This document shows positions 55,602-64,000 of a stretch of DNA of 64,000 nt, one piece after another. A program made the translations under genes and the position numbers. Each line of letters opens with the position of its first letter. Position 1 is the stretch's first letter. Under the pieces are notes generated by a model, which was given only the letters and a program-made list of their open reading frames with translations, was not told the DNA's origin and searched no databases. Source of the stretch: Massilia violaceinigra (lineage in GTDB: Bacteria; Pseudomonadota; Gammaproteobacteria; Burkholderiales; Burkholderiaceae_D); the NCBI RefSeq assembly GCF_002752675.1, contig NZ_CP024608.1, positions 868,001-932,000 of the forward strand, given 5' to 3'.

Positions 55602-56807
55602 ATGGCAAAAGGTAAATTCGAACGGACCAAGCCGCACGTCAACGTGGGCACCATCGGTCACGTCGACCACGGTAAAACCACCCTGACGGCAGCTATCGCA
55701 ACCGTTCTGTCGAAGAAATTCGGCGGCGAAGCAAAAGCATACGACCAGATCGATGCAGCACCAGAAGAAAAAGCGCGCGGCATCACCATCAACACCGCTC
55801 ACGTCGAGTACGAAACGGCTAACCGCCACTACGCTCACGTTGACTGCCCAGGCCACGCCGATTACATCAAGAACATGATCACCGGCGCGGCACAGATGGA
55901 CGGCGCGATCCTGGTTTGCTCCGCAGCTGACGGCCCAATGCCACAGACCCGCGAGCACATCCTGCTGGCACGCCAGGTTGGCGTTCCTTACATCATCGTG
56001 TTCCTGAACAAGTGCGACCTGGTCGACGACGCAGAACTGCTGGAACTGGTTGAAATGGAAGTGCGTGAGCTCTTGTCGAAATACGAGTTCCCAGGCGACG
56101 ACCTGCCAATCATCAAGGGTTCGGCACGTATGGCCCTCGAAGGCAACACCGGCGAAATGGGCGAAGTGGCGATCATGGCTCTGGCCGACGCACTCGACAG
56201 CTACATCCCAACGCCCGAGCGCGCAATCGACGGCGCCTTCCTGATGCCTGTGGAAGACGTGTTCTCGATCTCGGGTCGCGGCACCGTTGTGACCGGCCGT
56301 ATCGAGCGCGGTGTTGTTAAAGTCGGCGAAGAAATCGAAATCGTCGGCATCTCCGACACCGTCAAGACCACTTGCACCGGCGTGGAAATGTTCCGCAAGC
56401 TGCTGGACCAGGGTCAAGCTGGCGACAACGTCGGTCTGCTGCTGCGCGGCACCAAGCGTGAAGACGTACAGCGTGGTCAGGTTCTGGCCAAGCCAAACTC
56501 GATCAAGCCGCACAATCACTTCACCGGTGAGATCTACGTCCTGTCGAAAGACGAAGGCGGCCGTCACACCCCGTTCTTCAACAACTATCGTCCACAGTTC
56601 TACTTCCGTACCACGGACGTGACTGGTTCGATCGAGTTGCCAGCGGACAAAGAAATGGTTATGCCAGGCGATAACGTGTCGATCACCGTCAAGCTGATCA
56701 ACCCGATCGCGATGGAAGAAGGCCTGCGTTTCGCAATCCGCGAAGGTGGCCGTACCGTTGGTGCAGGTGTTGTTGCGAAGATTCTCAGCGAAGTAGCTGG
56801 TAAGTAA
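55602..56807 (+). CDS. tuf: Elongation factor Tu
   Basis: GTPase of 401 residues that brings aminoacyl-tRNA to the ribosome. G1 [10 protein letters not shown]2 [10 protein letters not shown]3 DCPGHADY, G4 NKCD, then beta-barrel domains 2 and 3. AAAGGAAATTCAAA precedes the ATG. Betaproteobacteria usually carry a second tuf copy elsewhere; only one is in this window. Confidence 0.98.
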   Translation: MAKGKFERTKPHVNVGTIGHVDHGKTTLTAAIATVLSKKFGGEAKAYDQIDAAPEEKARGITINTAHVEYETANRHYAHVDCPGHADYIKNMITGAAQMDGAILVCSAADGPMPQTREHILLARQVGVPYIIVFLNKCDLVDDAELLELVEMEVRELLSKYEFPGDDLPIIKGSARMALEGNTGEMGEVAIMALADALDSYIPTPERAIDGAFLMPVEDVFSISGRGTVVTGRIERGVVKVGEEIEIVGISDTVKTTCTGVEMFRKLLDQGQAGDNVGLLLRGTKREDVQRGQVLAKPNSIKPHNHFTGEIYVLSKDEGGRHTPFFNNYRPQFYFRTTDVTGSIELPADKEMVMPGDNVSITVKLINPIAMEEGLRFAIREGGRTVGAGVVAKILSEVAGK

Positions 56808-56819
56808 TTCGTAGTAAAG

Positions 56820-56851
56820 GGCAGGAAAGCAGGTATACTTGCTTTCTTGCC
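56820..56851 (+). promoter_or_regulatory. Intercistronic hairpin between tuf and rpsJ
   Basis: 12-bp stem with one G-T pair (56820-56831 with 56840-56851), 8-base loop, 13 bases after the tuf stop, no T-run. Probably a processing or attenuation site. Confidence 0.55.
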
Positions 56852-56919
56852 TGATGTGCCCAAGCAAAAAATTCATATTGCCGGTTCAACGCCGGTTCGT
56901 TCTTTTTAAGGGAATTACC

Positions 56920-57237
56920 ATGTCCGCACCAAACCAGAAAATCCGCATTCGCCTCAAAGCGTTCGACTACAAGCTGATCGACCAGTCCGCACTGGAAATC
57001 GTCGACACCGCCAAGCGTACCGGCGCTGTTGTCAAAGGCCCAGTCCCACTGCCAACCCGCATCCAGCGTTTTGACGTCCTGCGTTCGCCGCACGTCAACA
57101 AAACCTCGCGCGACCAGTTCGAAATCCGTACGCACCAGCGTCTGATGGACATCGTGGACCCAACGGACAAGACCGTTGACGCGCTGATGAAGCTGGATCT
57201 GCCAGCTGGCGTCGACGTCGAAATCAAACTGCAATAA
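56920..57237 (+). CDS. rpsJ: 30S ribosomal protein S10
   Basis: Protein of 105 residues ([49 protein letters not shown]), typical S10, also the NusE antitermination factor. The ATG at 56920 follows AAGGGAATTACC. It ends the ribosomal run here; rplC and the rest of the S10 operon do not follow. Confidence 0.97.
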   Translation: MSAPNQKIRIRLKAFDYKLIDQSALEIVDTAKRTGAVVKGPVPLPTRIQRFDVLRSPHVNKTSRDQFEIRTHQRLMDIVDPTDKTVDALMKLDLPAGVDVEIKLQ

Positions 57238-57280
57238 TCATTGCAGTGTTGCCGCCGGCGCATTGATATGCGCGGGCGAG

Positions 57281-57336
57281 TCAGGGCCGGGCGAGTTCGC
57301 TTTTAGCGAACGGACCCGGCCCTGATGCGTTTTACG
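57281..57336 (+). terminator. Terminator behind rpsJ
   Basis: Long stem (TCAGGGCCGGG 57281-57291 with CCCGGCCCTGA 57315-57325) capped by an inner TTCGC/GCGAA stem, then TGCGTTTT. Ends the str operon. The remaining 180 bases up to the next gene show nothing else. Confidence 0.8.
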
Positions 57337-57503
57337 GGCCGCATGCCTGAATGGGCTCACGAGATCGGCGCCGCGAACCTCGCCATACCGCACACATTGT
57401 GGGATTTTCAGTATCCATAAAGTTACTATTGTTGTGATGCGACATGGCGGCGTCGATACTCTGGCGCCCTATCTTCCTGCCCGTGCGCCACCCATCCGCT
57501 CCC

Positions 57504-59408
57504 ATGACCGCTTTCCTCCTCCTCTCGCTGCCGCGTTACGCGCGTGTCTTGTTCCCGTTGCTGCTGTCCCTCGGCGCCGCTCCCTGCAGGGCCGAGCCTC
57601 CCATCCTGGGCATCAAGGAGGCACTGCGCCTGCCGGCCTACCTGTCGATGACCCTGTCCCCGGACGGCAAGCACATCGCAGCGATCGCGCGCAAGGGCGA
57701 GGCCAGCAAGTTGGTGCTGATCGATACGGCGACCATGGCCCCGCGCTTTCTCGAAAGCAAAGGTTCCCCTATGACGAACCCGAGCGACGTGGATTGGGTC
57801 GACGATACCCGGCTGGCGGTCGATGCCGACAATGGCGTGGAGTTGATCGGCCTGAGCGGCAAGTACCTCACCTTCCCCGGCAGCCGCTTCATCGGCAAGA
57901 TCACTCCTGACGCGGCCGGCAACACGCGAATCCTGGCCAACCGGTACCGTACTCCGGCGTACATCGCCCGCATAACGCTCAAGACGGGCGAATCGGAGGT
58001 GGTCAACTTCCATATGCCCGGCAAGCCGGTGTGGTGGGTACTCGACGACAATGGCGACGCCCGGGTGGTGAGCACCATCAGCACCGCCATCTGGTCGGAC
58101 GACACCAGCATCACCCACTGGTATCGGGCGGCGCAAGACAAGCCTTGGGAAAAATTGGCCACCTTCGGCTATAGCGAAGAGCAATGGTGGCCGCAAAGCC
58201 TGTCGCGCGACCAGAAGTCGCTGGTGGTAAGGTCGCGCCAGGATCGCGACACGTTCGCCTACTTCCGTTACAGCCTGGAAACCCGCACCATCACCGACAT
58301 GCTGGCCGGCCACCCGACCCAGGATATCCAAGTTCCCGACGCCGAGGAAGATGGTTCGTTCCGCGTGGTTGCCACCGCCGGCATGAAGCCGTCGCTCGAA
58401 TGGTTCGATCCGGCCTGGGCGGCCATGCAGCAAAGCGTCGATGCCGCCTTGCCGGATCGCCTCAACTTTATCGAGGGTAAGCTGACCGGGAAGCTGCTGA
58501 TCCATTCCATCAGCGATACCGACCCCGGCCAATGGCTCCTGCTCGATGGGCCGAGCGCGACGATGCGCAAGGTGGCATCGGCCAAGCCCGAGATCGATGT
58601 CGCGGCCATGCGGCCGGTACAGATCGTGCGCTACGCCGCGCGCGACGGCTTGAGCATTCCGGCCTATCTGACCTTGCCGGCCAAAACAGGCGCGATCAAG
58701 CCGGCGGTGATTCTGATCCACGGCGGCCCTGCCGCGCGCGACGGCTGGACCTACAATCCCGAAGTGCAGCTGCTGGCCACGCGCGGCTACACGGTCCTGC
58801 AGCCGCAGTTCCGCGGTTCTTCCGGCTTCGGCAAGGCGTTCATGCAGGCCGGCTACGGCCAATGGGGATTGGCGATGCAGGACGATATCAGCGATGGCGT
58901 GCGCTGGCTGGTCGAGCAGGGGCATGCCGATCCGCGGCGCATCTGCATCTAAGGCGCCAGCTACGGGGGCTATGCCGCCATGTGGGGCCTGGCCAAGACG
59001 CCCGAGTTATACCGCTGCGGCGCCAGCTTTGCCGGCGTCAGCGATATTGCGTACATGCTCAAGGACGATTCCGATACCAATGCCAGGGCGACCGGACGCT
59101 TGAGCATGAATATCCTGGTGGGCGGGGCAGGGCGTGACAAACAGGCGTTCGAGCAGGTGTCGCCGCTCAAGAACGCGGCGCGCATCACGGCGCCGGTGCT
59201 GCTGGCCCACGGCGAATGGGACCGGCGCGTGCCGATCGCGCACGGCCGCAAGATGCACAAGGCGCTCAAGGAGGCGAACAAGGAAGTCGAGTGGATGATC
59301 CTGGAAAAAGAGGGCCATGGCATTTACCACGAGGACAACCGCGAGAAATTCTACGGCGCCCTGTTCAAGCTGCTCGACCGCACCATCGGCCCGGGCGCCC
59401 CGCGCTGA
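57504..59408 (+). pseudogene. Secreted S9-family peptidase, broken by one stop codon
   Basis: Prolyl-oligopeptidase-type peptidase with a signal peptide (MTAFLLLSLPRYARVLFPLLLSLGAAPCRA; an upstream ATG at 57444 is possible), a beta-propeller and a C-terminal alpha/beta-hydrolase domain. The frame is intact from 57504 to 59408 except for TAA at 58950-58952, directly before GASYGG with the catalytic Ser (486 counted from 57504); the sequence reads RICI-stop-GASYGGY where relatives commonly have Tyr. TAC to TAA is one base change. Catalytic Asp (GEWDRR, 573) and His (EGHGI, 605) are in the second part. As read the protein would be inactive; a sequencing error must be excluded. Confidence 0.85.
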
Positions 59409-59414
59409 TCCCGG

Positions 59415-60110
59415 TCAGGCCGGCTGGCGCGTGCGGCGGCGCGCGCCCAGCATCGCCAGCGCCCCCAGTCCCAGCAAGCCGAGGCTGACCGGTTCCGGCA
59501 CCGCCGCGACGGTGCTCATCGAAAACTCCTCGATATCGCCAGAAAACACCGTGGAGCGGCCCGTGAGCACGTCGTTGTAGCCGAACTGGGCCTGTTTCAT
59601 CGTGTAGTCGTACAGATCGGGACGCACCGTGGTCGAAAAGGGCGTGGTCAGGCTGGCGTTGGCGCCGGCAAAAAAGTGCTGCACCGATTCGATGCCGTGA
59701 TACGCGTACATGCTTTCTTCGCGCGTGGTCCAGTTCACCCCGGCAAACGCCTGGTCCGATCCCCACGCATTGCCGGCCGTGGCGCCGTTGGCGGTCTGCT
59801 GCTGGAAATGCCCGGTGCGGCGGTAGTTGCGCGTCACGCCGTCGACGGTGATGCTGGCGCTGAACAGATTCAAGCCATACAGGCCGTCGTACTGGTTCAG
59901 ATAGTGGTCGTGGGTGGCGCCCGTGTCGTCGAACGTCAGCGTCATCTGGTAGCGCTTGCCGACCAGGTTGCCGGGCCCGAATTCATCCAGGGTATTCTGG
60001 TAGACGCTGCTGATCACGCCGCGCGAGGTGGTGGTGAGAATGGTCGCATGGGCACTGGAGATCCAGGCCGAGGCAACGAGGGCGAACGCGAAGAATGTTT
60101 TTGCTGACAC
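59415..60110 (-). CDS. PEP-CTERM sorting domain protein
   Basis: Exported protein of 231 residues. N-terminal signal peptide (SAKTFFAFALVASAWISSAHA) and a C-terminal PEP-CTERM signal: VPEP, a hydrophobic stretch and an ARRRTR tail, which is handled by an exosortase (not encoded here) during passage to the cell surface or biofilm matrix. The middle, beta-rich part is not recognised. The start is taken as GTG 60110 because the upstream ATG at 60164 lies inside a sigma-54 promoter; AAGAAAG precedes the GTG. Six bases separate it from the convergent peptidase pseudogene. Confidence 0.85.
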   Translation of the reverse strand: MSAKTFFAFALVASAWISSAHATILTTTSRGVISSVYQNTLDEFGPGNLVGKRYQMTLTFDDTGATHDHYLNQYDGLYGLNLFSASITVDGVTRNYRRTGHFQQQTANGATAGNAWGSDQAFAGVNWTTREESMYAYHGIESVQHFFAGANASLTTPFSTTVRPDLYDYTMKQAQFGYNDVLTGRSTVFSGDIEEFSMSTVAAVPEPVSLGLLGLGALAMLGARRRTRQPA

Positions 60111-60151
60111 GATATTCTTTCTTATAGTTTGGTTAAGGTGGCATATATACC

Positions 60152-60168
60152 AAGCAAAGAACATGCCA
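60152..60168 (-). promoter_or_regulatory. rpoN-dependent: Sigma-54 (-24/-12) promoter of the PEP-CTERM gene
   Basis: Minus strand TGGCATGTTCTTTGCTT: GG-N10-GC spacing and a perfect TTGC box, one mismatch in the -24 box. PEP-CTERM genes are known to be under RpoN with PrsK/PrsR in several bacteria, which supports the call. No TGTCCG cluster lies here, so a different activator is expected. Confidence 0.75.
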
Positions 60169-60345
60169 TTGGGAAATTAGTGTTTGGTATCATCGGCTTA
60201 GGATTTTCGGTTAAGAAATCCCATGAACTTTTGTAAAATTTTCCGACAAGCGTGGCACACGGGCAGGGCGCCGCGCCCTGCCGCCGGTTGACTGGCCCGC
60301 GCCCGCCCCGGATACTGTCGCCATGACCACGATGAACGGAAGCGC

Positions 60346-61029
60346 ATGCCTGTAACGATCCTGATTGTGGAAGATGAACTGGCGATCGCCGACAGCATCG
60401 CCTACGCCCTGCGCACGGACGGCTTCGTGCCGCGCCATGTGAGCCTGGGCGCGCAGGCGCTGGAAGCGATGCGCGGCGCCGACCCGGCCGCCCTGCCGGC
60501 GCTGGTGGTGCTCGACGTCGGCCTGCCCGACATGAACGGCTTCGAGGTGTGCCGCCAGCTGCGCCAGTTCTGCGACGCCCCGGTGATCTTCCTGACCGCG
60601 CGCAGCGACGAGATCGACCGCATCGTCGGGCTCGAAATCGGCGCCGACGACTACGTCACCAAACCGTTTTCGCCGCGCGAACTGGTGGCGCGCATCCGCG
60701 TCGTGCTGCGCCGCCTGGCGCCGCCCGCCGCCCCGCCCGCCGGGCGCTTCGACATCCGCGCGGCCCAGGCGCGCATCCTGTACCGCGGCCAGGTGCTCGA
60801 GCTGACCCGCTACGAATACCTGCTGCTCAAGGCCCTGTGCGAGCATCCCGGACACGTGCTCTCGCGCGCGCAGCTGATGGACCGGGTCTGGGCCGACGCG
60901 CCCGACACGCTCGAGCGCACCGTCGACGCCCATATCAAGTCGCTGCGCGCCAAGCTGCGCCAGGTCGACCCCGCCGACGACCCGATCCAGACCCACCGCG
61001 GGATGGGCTACAGCCTGGCGGGCGCATGA
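60346..61029 (+). CDS. creB: Response regulator CreB
   Basis: OmpR/PhoB-type regulator of 227 residues: receiver domain with DxG(LPD) phospho-acceptor site (LVVLDVGLPD) and Lys in VTKPFSP, then a winged-helix DNA-binding domain (ERTVDAHIKSLRAKL). Cognate partner CreC overlaps by four bases (ATGA). In E. coli CreBC responds to carbon and metabolic state; the target gene creD is not in the window. Confidence 0.9.
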   Translation: MPVTILIVEDELAIADSIAYALRTDGFVPRHVSLGAQALEAMRGADPAALPALVVLDVGLPDMNGFEVCRQLRQFCDAPVIFLTARSDEIDRIVGLEIGADDYVTKPFSPRELVARIRVVLRRLAPPAAPPAGRFDIRAAQARILYRGQVLELTRYEYLLLKALCEHPGHVLSRAQLMDRVWADAPDTLERTVDAHIKSLRAKLRQVDPADDPIQTHRGMGYSLAGA

Positions 61030-62456
61030 GGATCGGCCTGCGCATCCTGCTCGGCTACTTTCTGATCGTCGGGCTGGCGGCGTGGTTCTTGCTCAATGTG
61101 TTCGTGGCCCAGGTCAAGCCGGGCGTGCGCTCCACCCTCGAAGACACCCTGGTCGATACCGCCCACCTGCTGGCCGAAGTGGTGGCCGACGATGTCAAGG
61201 CCGGCAAGATCGGCGACTCGCAGATGCTCGCGCGCATCCAGAGCTTCGCCAGGCGCCATGTGGACGTCGAGATCGATGGCCTGAACAAGCGCAGCCTGAA
61301 CTACCGCGTCTACATCACCGACCAGCACGGGCGCGTCACCTTCGATTCGAGCGGCAAGGATGTGGGCAAGGATTACTCGCTCTGGAACGATGTCTACCTC
61401 ACCCTGCGCGGCGAATACGGCGCACGCAGCACGCGCGACGCCGGCACCGACGACACCAGCGCCGTGATGCACGTGGCTGCGCCCATCATGGACGGCGAGC
61501 GGATCATCGGCGTGCTGACCGTCGCCAAGCCGGTCTCGACCGTGCAACCGTTCGTCGAACGCAGCCAGCGCATCATTTTGCAGCGCGGCGCTGTGCTGCT
61601 GGGGCTGTCGCTGCTGATCGGCGTGGCCTTCGCCTGGTGGCTCAACCGCGCCCTGCGCACGCTGATGGTGTACATCGCCGATGTCGAGGCCGGCCGCAAG
61701 GCCACCTTGCCGGCGCTGGGCAACAACGAGATCGGCACGCTCGGGCGCGCGCTCGAAGCGATGCGCAACAAGCTCGAAGGCAAGGAATACGTGGAAGAAC
61801 TGATGCACACCCTGGCGCACGAGCTCAAGAGTCCGATCGCCGCGATCCAGGGCTCGGCCGAGCTGATGCAGGAAGACATGCCGGCCGCCGAGCGCCAGCA
61901 TTTTCTCGGCAATATCCTCAACCAGAACCTGCGCCAGAGGCAGCTGATCGACAAGCTGCTGGCGCTGATCCGCGTGGAAAAGCAGCAGCGCCTGAGCGCC
62001 CCGGAAACGGTGCCGCTGCGCGCACTGGCCGAGCAGGTGCGCGCGGACGTGTCGGCGCGGCTGCTGGCGCGCGGGCTGACCCTGGAAACTTTTATCGACA
62101 ACCTGATCGTCAAGGGCGACCCGCTGCTGCTGCGCCAGGCGGTCGGCAACCTGCTCGACAACGCGATCGATTTTTCCCCGCCGGGCGGCGTCATCACCTT
62201 GCGGGCCGAGCAAATGGGCGATGAAACGGTCATCAGCGTGAGCGACTGCGGGGATGGCATTCCGGAGTTCGCGCGCGAGCGGCTGTTCGAGCGCTTCTAC
62301 TCGCTGCCGCGTCCGGACGGCGCCAAAAGCACTGGCCTGGGCCTGCCTTTCGTGCGCGAAGTGATGGCGCTGCATGGCGGCCGGGTGACGGTCGACAACG
62401 TCCAGCCGCACGGCGTCTGCGCCAGGCTATGCCTGCCCATCGTCATAGTTTCCTAA
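61026..62456 (+). CDS. creC: Sensor histidine kinase CreC
   Basis: Inner-membrane kinase of 476 residues closely colinear with E. coli CreC: MRIGLRILLGYFLIVGLAAWF..., periplasmic sensor domain (WNDVYLTLRGEYGARST, VMHVAAPIMDGERIIGVL), second membrane segment near 180-200, HAMP, phospho-accepting His in LAHELKSP, N box GNLLDNAIDFSPP and G boxes (DCGDGIP, TGLGLPFV). Its stop lies next to the left end of the IS4-family element, so the insertion did not cut the gene. Confidence 0.92.
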   Translation: MRIGLRILLGYFLIVGLAAWFLLNVFVAQVKPGVRSTLEDTLVDTAHLLAEVVADDVKAGKIGDSQMLARIQSFARRHVDVEIDGLNKRSLNYRVYITDQHGRVTFDSSGKDVGKDYSLWNDVYLTLRGEYGARSTRDAGTDDTSAVMHVAAPIMDGERIIGVLTVAKPVSTVQPFVERSQRIILQRGAVLLGLSLLIGVAFAWWLNRALRTLMVYIADVEAGRKATLPALGNNEIGTLGRALEAMRNKLEGKEYVEELMHTLAHELKSPIAAIQGSAELMQEDMPAAERQHFLGNILNQNLRQRQLIDKLLALIRVEKQQRLSAPETVPLRALAEQVRADVSARLLARGLTLETFIDNLIVKGDPLLLRQAVGNLLDNAIDFSPPGGVITLRAEQMGDETVISVSDCGDGIPEFARERLFERFYSLPRPDGAKSTGLGLPFVREVMALHGGRVTVDNVQPHGVCARLCLPIVIVS

Positions 62457-62494
62457 CGTGGTCAGACCTCAATAAGGAAATCTTTCTAATCGGA

Positions 62495-63849
62495 GGTCTG
62501 ACCCTGACCCTTCCCCTCAAATGTCATATGTCTTGATCATATGTCGTAGCTGGGTGAGGGCCTGAGCAAGTTCAGGGAGAGTCATTCGCTTTTGATGCTC
62601 GTCGATCCAACGACGAGCAAGCGTAAGTATGGATACGGTTTGTGAAGCCTTCGCTAGACTGCCATATTGAATGCGAAATCCTCGGGCAAGGGCAGCCAGG
62701 CCGATTAGCCAGAACGCGAAGCTGAGTAATGCGGCGATGAGCAACAACGCCTTGAGACGTCGTGGTTTGCGTGTCTGGCTGTCGCGCAGTCCCATTCCCC
62801 ATTGGGGGTTTTTCAAGTCTCGGAAGGTTTGTTCAATTTGCATCCGGCACTCGTACCACTTGACGATCTCATCGGCATTAAGGGCGGCTAACTTGGTGGA
62901 CACGGCGAGCAGCCACGGCTCGCGTTGCCCCTTGGCCTGCTTTTTACTATGCGCGCTTTGTTTTTTCTCGCCGAATGCAGTTTTGTTCTGCCGACCTTTT
63001 CCATCTTTTTTTGTCAAGACCATACGACATTTGACGGGGGCACTTTTGACATGGTCAACGATGCCGAGATCCTGCGCGTGCTTGCGTGCACGGGGATACA
63101 ACTGCTGACAGTCAACCCACTCCTCGCTTCCCCGCAGAAGCATCTGCTCACGATTACGCACACGGCCGATCCAGGCAAACTTCAGTTTATTGAGCATCCT
63201 AAACCAAGTGCCGCGAAAGCCAGCGTCAGTGATAATGATGGGCTCGCATCGCTCCGGAAGAATGGTTCGCAGCGTCTCCATGAATTTGCCATGAACCGCT
63301 GCCACGTTATAGGAATCGGAATCATGGATCTCTTCATAAATCACGAAGGATCGCCCTTCAAGGACGACCGTTGCACGCAGAACGTGCTGGCTGACGTCCT
63401 TCAACAGATCCGACCAGTCGACAATAATTGCCACACGGCGGTGCTCATGCAACACGCGCCTGGCCAGCGCGCGATAAATCTCCGGGCGCTCCGATTCTAG
63501 ATGGCCATTGCTCAACAACCGGTCGCACTGTTTGATTCGATGGCGCAGAGCTGTTGCGCTGTCGACTTGCCTGCTCAACCGAAGCAAGGTGAGTCCGCCT
63601 CGCTGTGCAGCATCAGTTACAAGCGCTAAACAGGCTCTACGCTTAACGTGAATCGACGGGCAATCTTCATCTAAAAATTTCTGTATGATTCGCTGTGCAT
63701 GCATGGTCTGTGCCTTTTCTTCGCAGTTTGGTCGCTACGAAGTAAAGGGCTAACACAGCCATGCATGCACCGTTTTTGGGATTGAAAGTTAACAGCATCC
63801 CAACTTGTTTACAAGCGAAATTTGAGGGGATGGGTCAGGGTCTGACCCT
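62495..63849 (-). mobile_element. IS4-family insertion sequence, complete
   Basis: About 1355 bp. Terminal inverted repeats of about 29 bases with few mismatches: left end 62495-62522 (GGTCTGACCCTGACCC then TTCCCCTCAAAT), right end 63820-63849 (complement GGGTCAGACCCTGACCC then ATCCCCTCAAAT). One transposase gene, whose stop codon lies in the left repeat. No clear target-site duplication was found. An extra inverted repeat GGTCAGACCTC/GAGGTCTGACC (62460-62470, 62493-62503) spans the left border, so the element may have entered an older, related repeat. Confidence 0.85.
62517..63704 (-). CDS. IS4-family transposase
   Basis: DDE transposase of 395 residues, apparently intact. First Asp in IIVDWSDLL, second in ITDAGFRGTW, and the YREK-type signature YECRMQIEQTFRDLK with catalytic Glu, all typical of the IS4 family. 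AAAAGG lies about 10 bases before the ATG on the minus strand. It should move the surrounding element. Confidence 0.93.
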   Translation of the reverse strand: MHAQRIIQKFLDEDCPSIHVKRRACLALVTDAAQRGGLTLLRLSRQVDSATALRHRIKQCDRLLSNGHLESERPEIYRALARRVLHEHRRVAIIVDWSDLLKDVSQHVLRATVVLEGRSFVIYEEIHDSDSYNVAAVHGKFMETLRTILPERCEPIIITDAGFRGTWFRMLNKLKFAWIGRVRNREQMLLRGSEEWVDCQQLYPRARKHAQDLGIVDHVKSAPVKCRMVLTKKDGKGRQNKTAFGEKKQSAHSKKQAKGQREPWLLAVSTKLAALNADEIVKWYECRMQIEQTFRDLKNPQWGMGLRDSQTRKPRRLKALLLIAALLSFAFWLIGLAALARGFRIQYGSLAKASQTVSILTLARRWIDEHQKRMTLPELAQALTQLRHMIKTYDI

Positions 63850-63868
63850 AATGCCGCTAACTTAAGCT

Positions 63869-63971
63869 CCGTCATTCCCGCGCCAAGGCGGCACTCGGCG
63901 GGAATCCAATTCCGTAACGCAGTCACAGGCGGCTCGACGAACTCGGATTCCCGCCTGCGCGGGAACGACGG
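63869..63971. repeat. Intergenic palindromic repeat, copy C
   Basis: Imperfect palindrome of about 103 bases from CCGTCATTCCCGCG to CGCGGGAACGACGG, 20 bases from the right end of the IS element. Shares its core with copy B and its outer arms with copies A and B. No gene is seen from 63850 to the window end. Confidence 0.83.
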
Positions 63972-64000
63972 TTTTGAAGTTTGCGGTCGGAAACCGGCTT

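Noticed and set aside
58950..58952. Recoding (selenocysteine or other) at the S9 peptidase stop
   Set aside because: The codon is TAA, not TGA, and relatives commonly have Tyr; a point mutation or error is the simpler reading.

Overview
The window is high-GC chromosomal DNA that looks like a betaproteobacterium of the Oxalobacteraceae, most likely the Massilia/Telluria/Duganella group. This rests on the protein types (CreBC, a PEP-CTERM protein, several TonB-dependent receptors, a cyclic beta-glucan synthase, many secreted peptidases) and on the style of the ribosomal proteins. It is an inference from reading, not a database match. No tRNA, rRNA or CRISPR array was seen.

Layout. (1) 1-8088: 3' part of a giant cyclic beta-1,2-glucan synthase, then a secreted PHP-like metallohydrolase with Ig repeats. 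(2) 11172-11396: a gene-free inverted-repeat element. (3) 11422-21820: a GDT1/UPF0016 cation transporter, an M1 aminopeptidase, a class C serine hydrolase, a Fur-box-controlled heme receptor with a HemS-like protein that carries a signal peptide, a Deg-type protease and a secreted methyltransferase-like protein. (4) 22199-35299: a 13-kb, tightly packed operon with two TldD/TldE (PmbA) protease pairs followed by DUF4159, MoxR AAA ATPase, DUF58, BatA-like and two large membrane proteins. (5) 35397-39820: DUF817 membrane protein, a large TonB-dependent receptor and a spermidine-synthase-like protein. (6) 39867-47154: a MacAB-like ABC efflux operon that ends with its own sigma-54-type response regulator and histidine kinase. 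(7) 47378-51814: a membrane-anchored MutS-like ATPase, a phosphoethanolamine transferase and an M48 protease. (8) 51815-57237: the str operon rpsL-rpsG-fusA-tuf-rpsJ, behind a strong sigma-70 promoter. (9) 57504-64000: an S9 peptidase gene broken by one stop codon, a PEP-CTERM protein gene, creBC and an intact IS4-family element.

Main result. Three sequences match the sigma-54 promoter rule (TGGCA..., GG-N10-GC). They lie before the TldD/TldE-MoxR operon (22037), before the efflux operon (47203, minus strand) and before the PEP-CTERM gene (60168, minus strand). The first two also share an upstream cluster of TGTCCG/CGGACA hexamers at enhancer distance. The efflux operon encodes a sigma-54 activator and kinase. 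The simplest reading is that this two-component system autoregulates the efflux pump and also switches on the TldD/TldE-MoxR operon about 25 kb away. That would join peptide export or envelope defence with peptide processing and an AAA/vWA-type machine. The regulatory link is a prediction from sequence patterns; the function of the large operon is unknown.

Repeats: three copies of an intergenic palindromic repeat family (25229, 51844, 63869), one 225-bp inverted-repeat element (11172) and one IS4-family element with about 29-bp terminal repeats.
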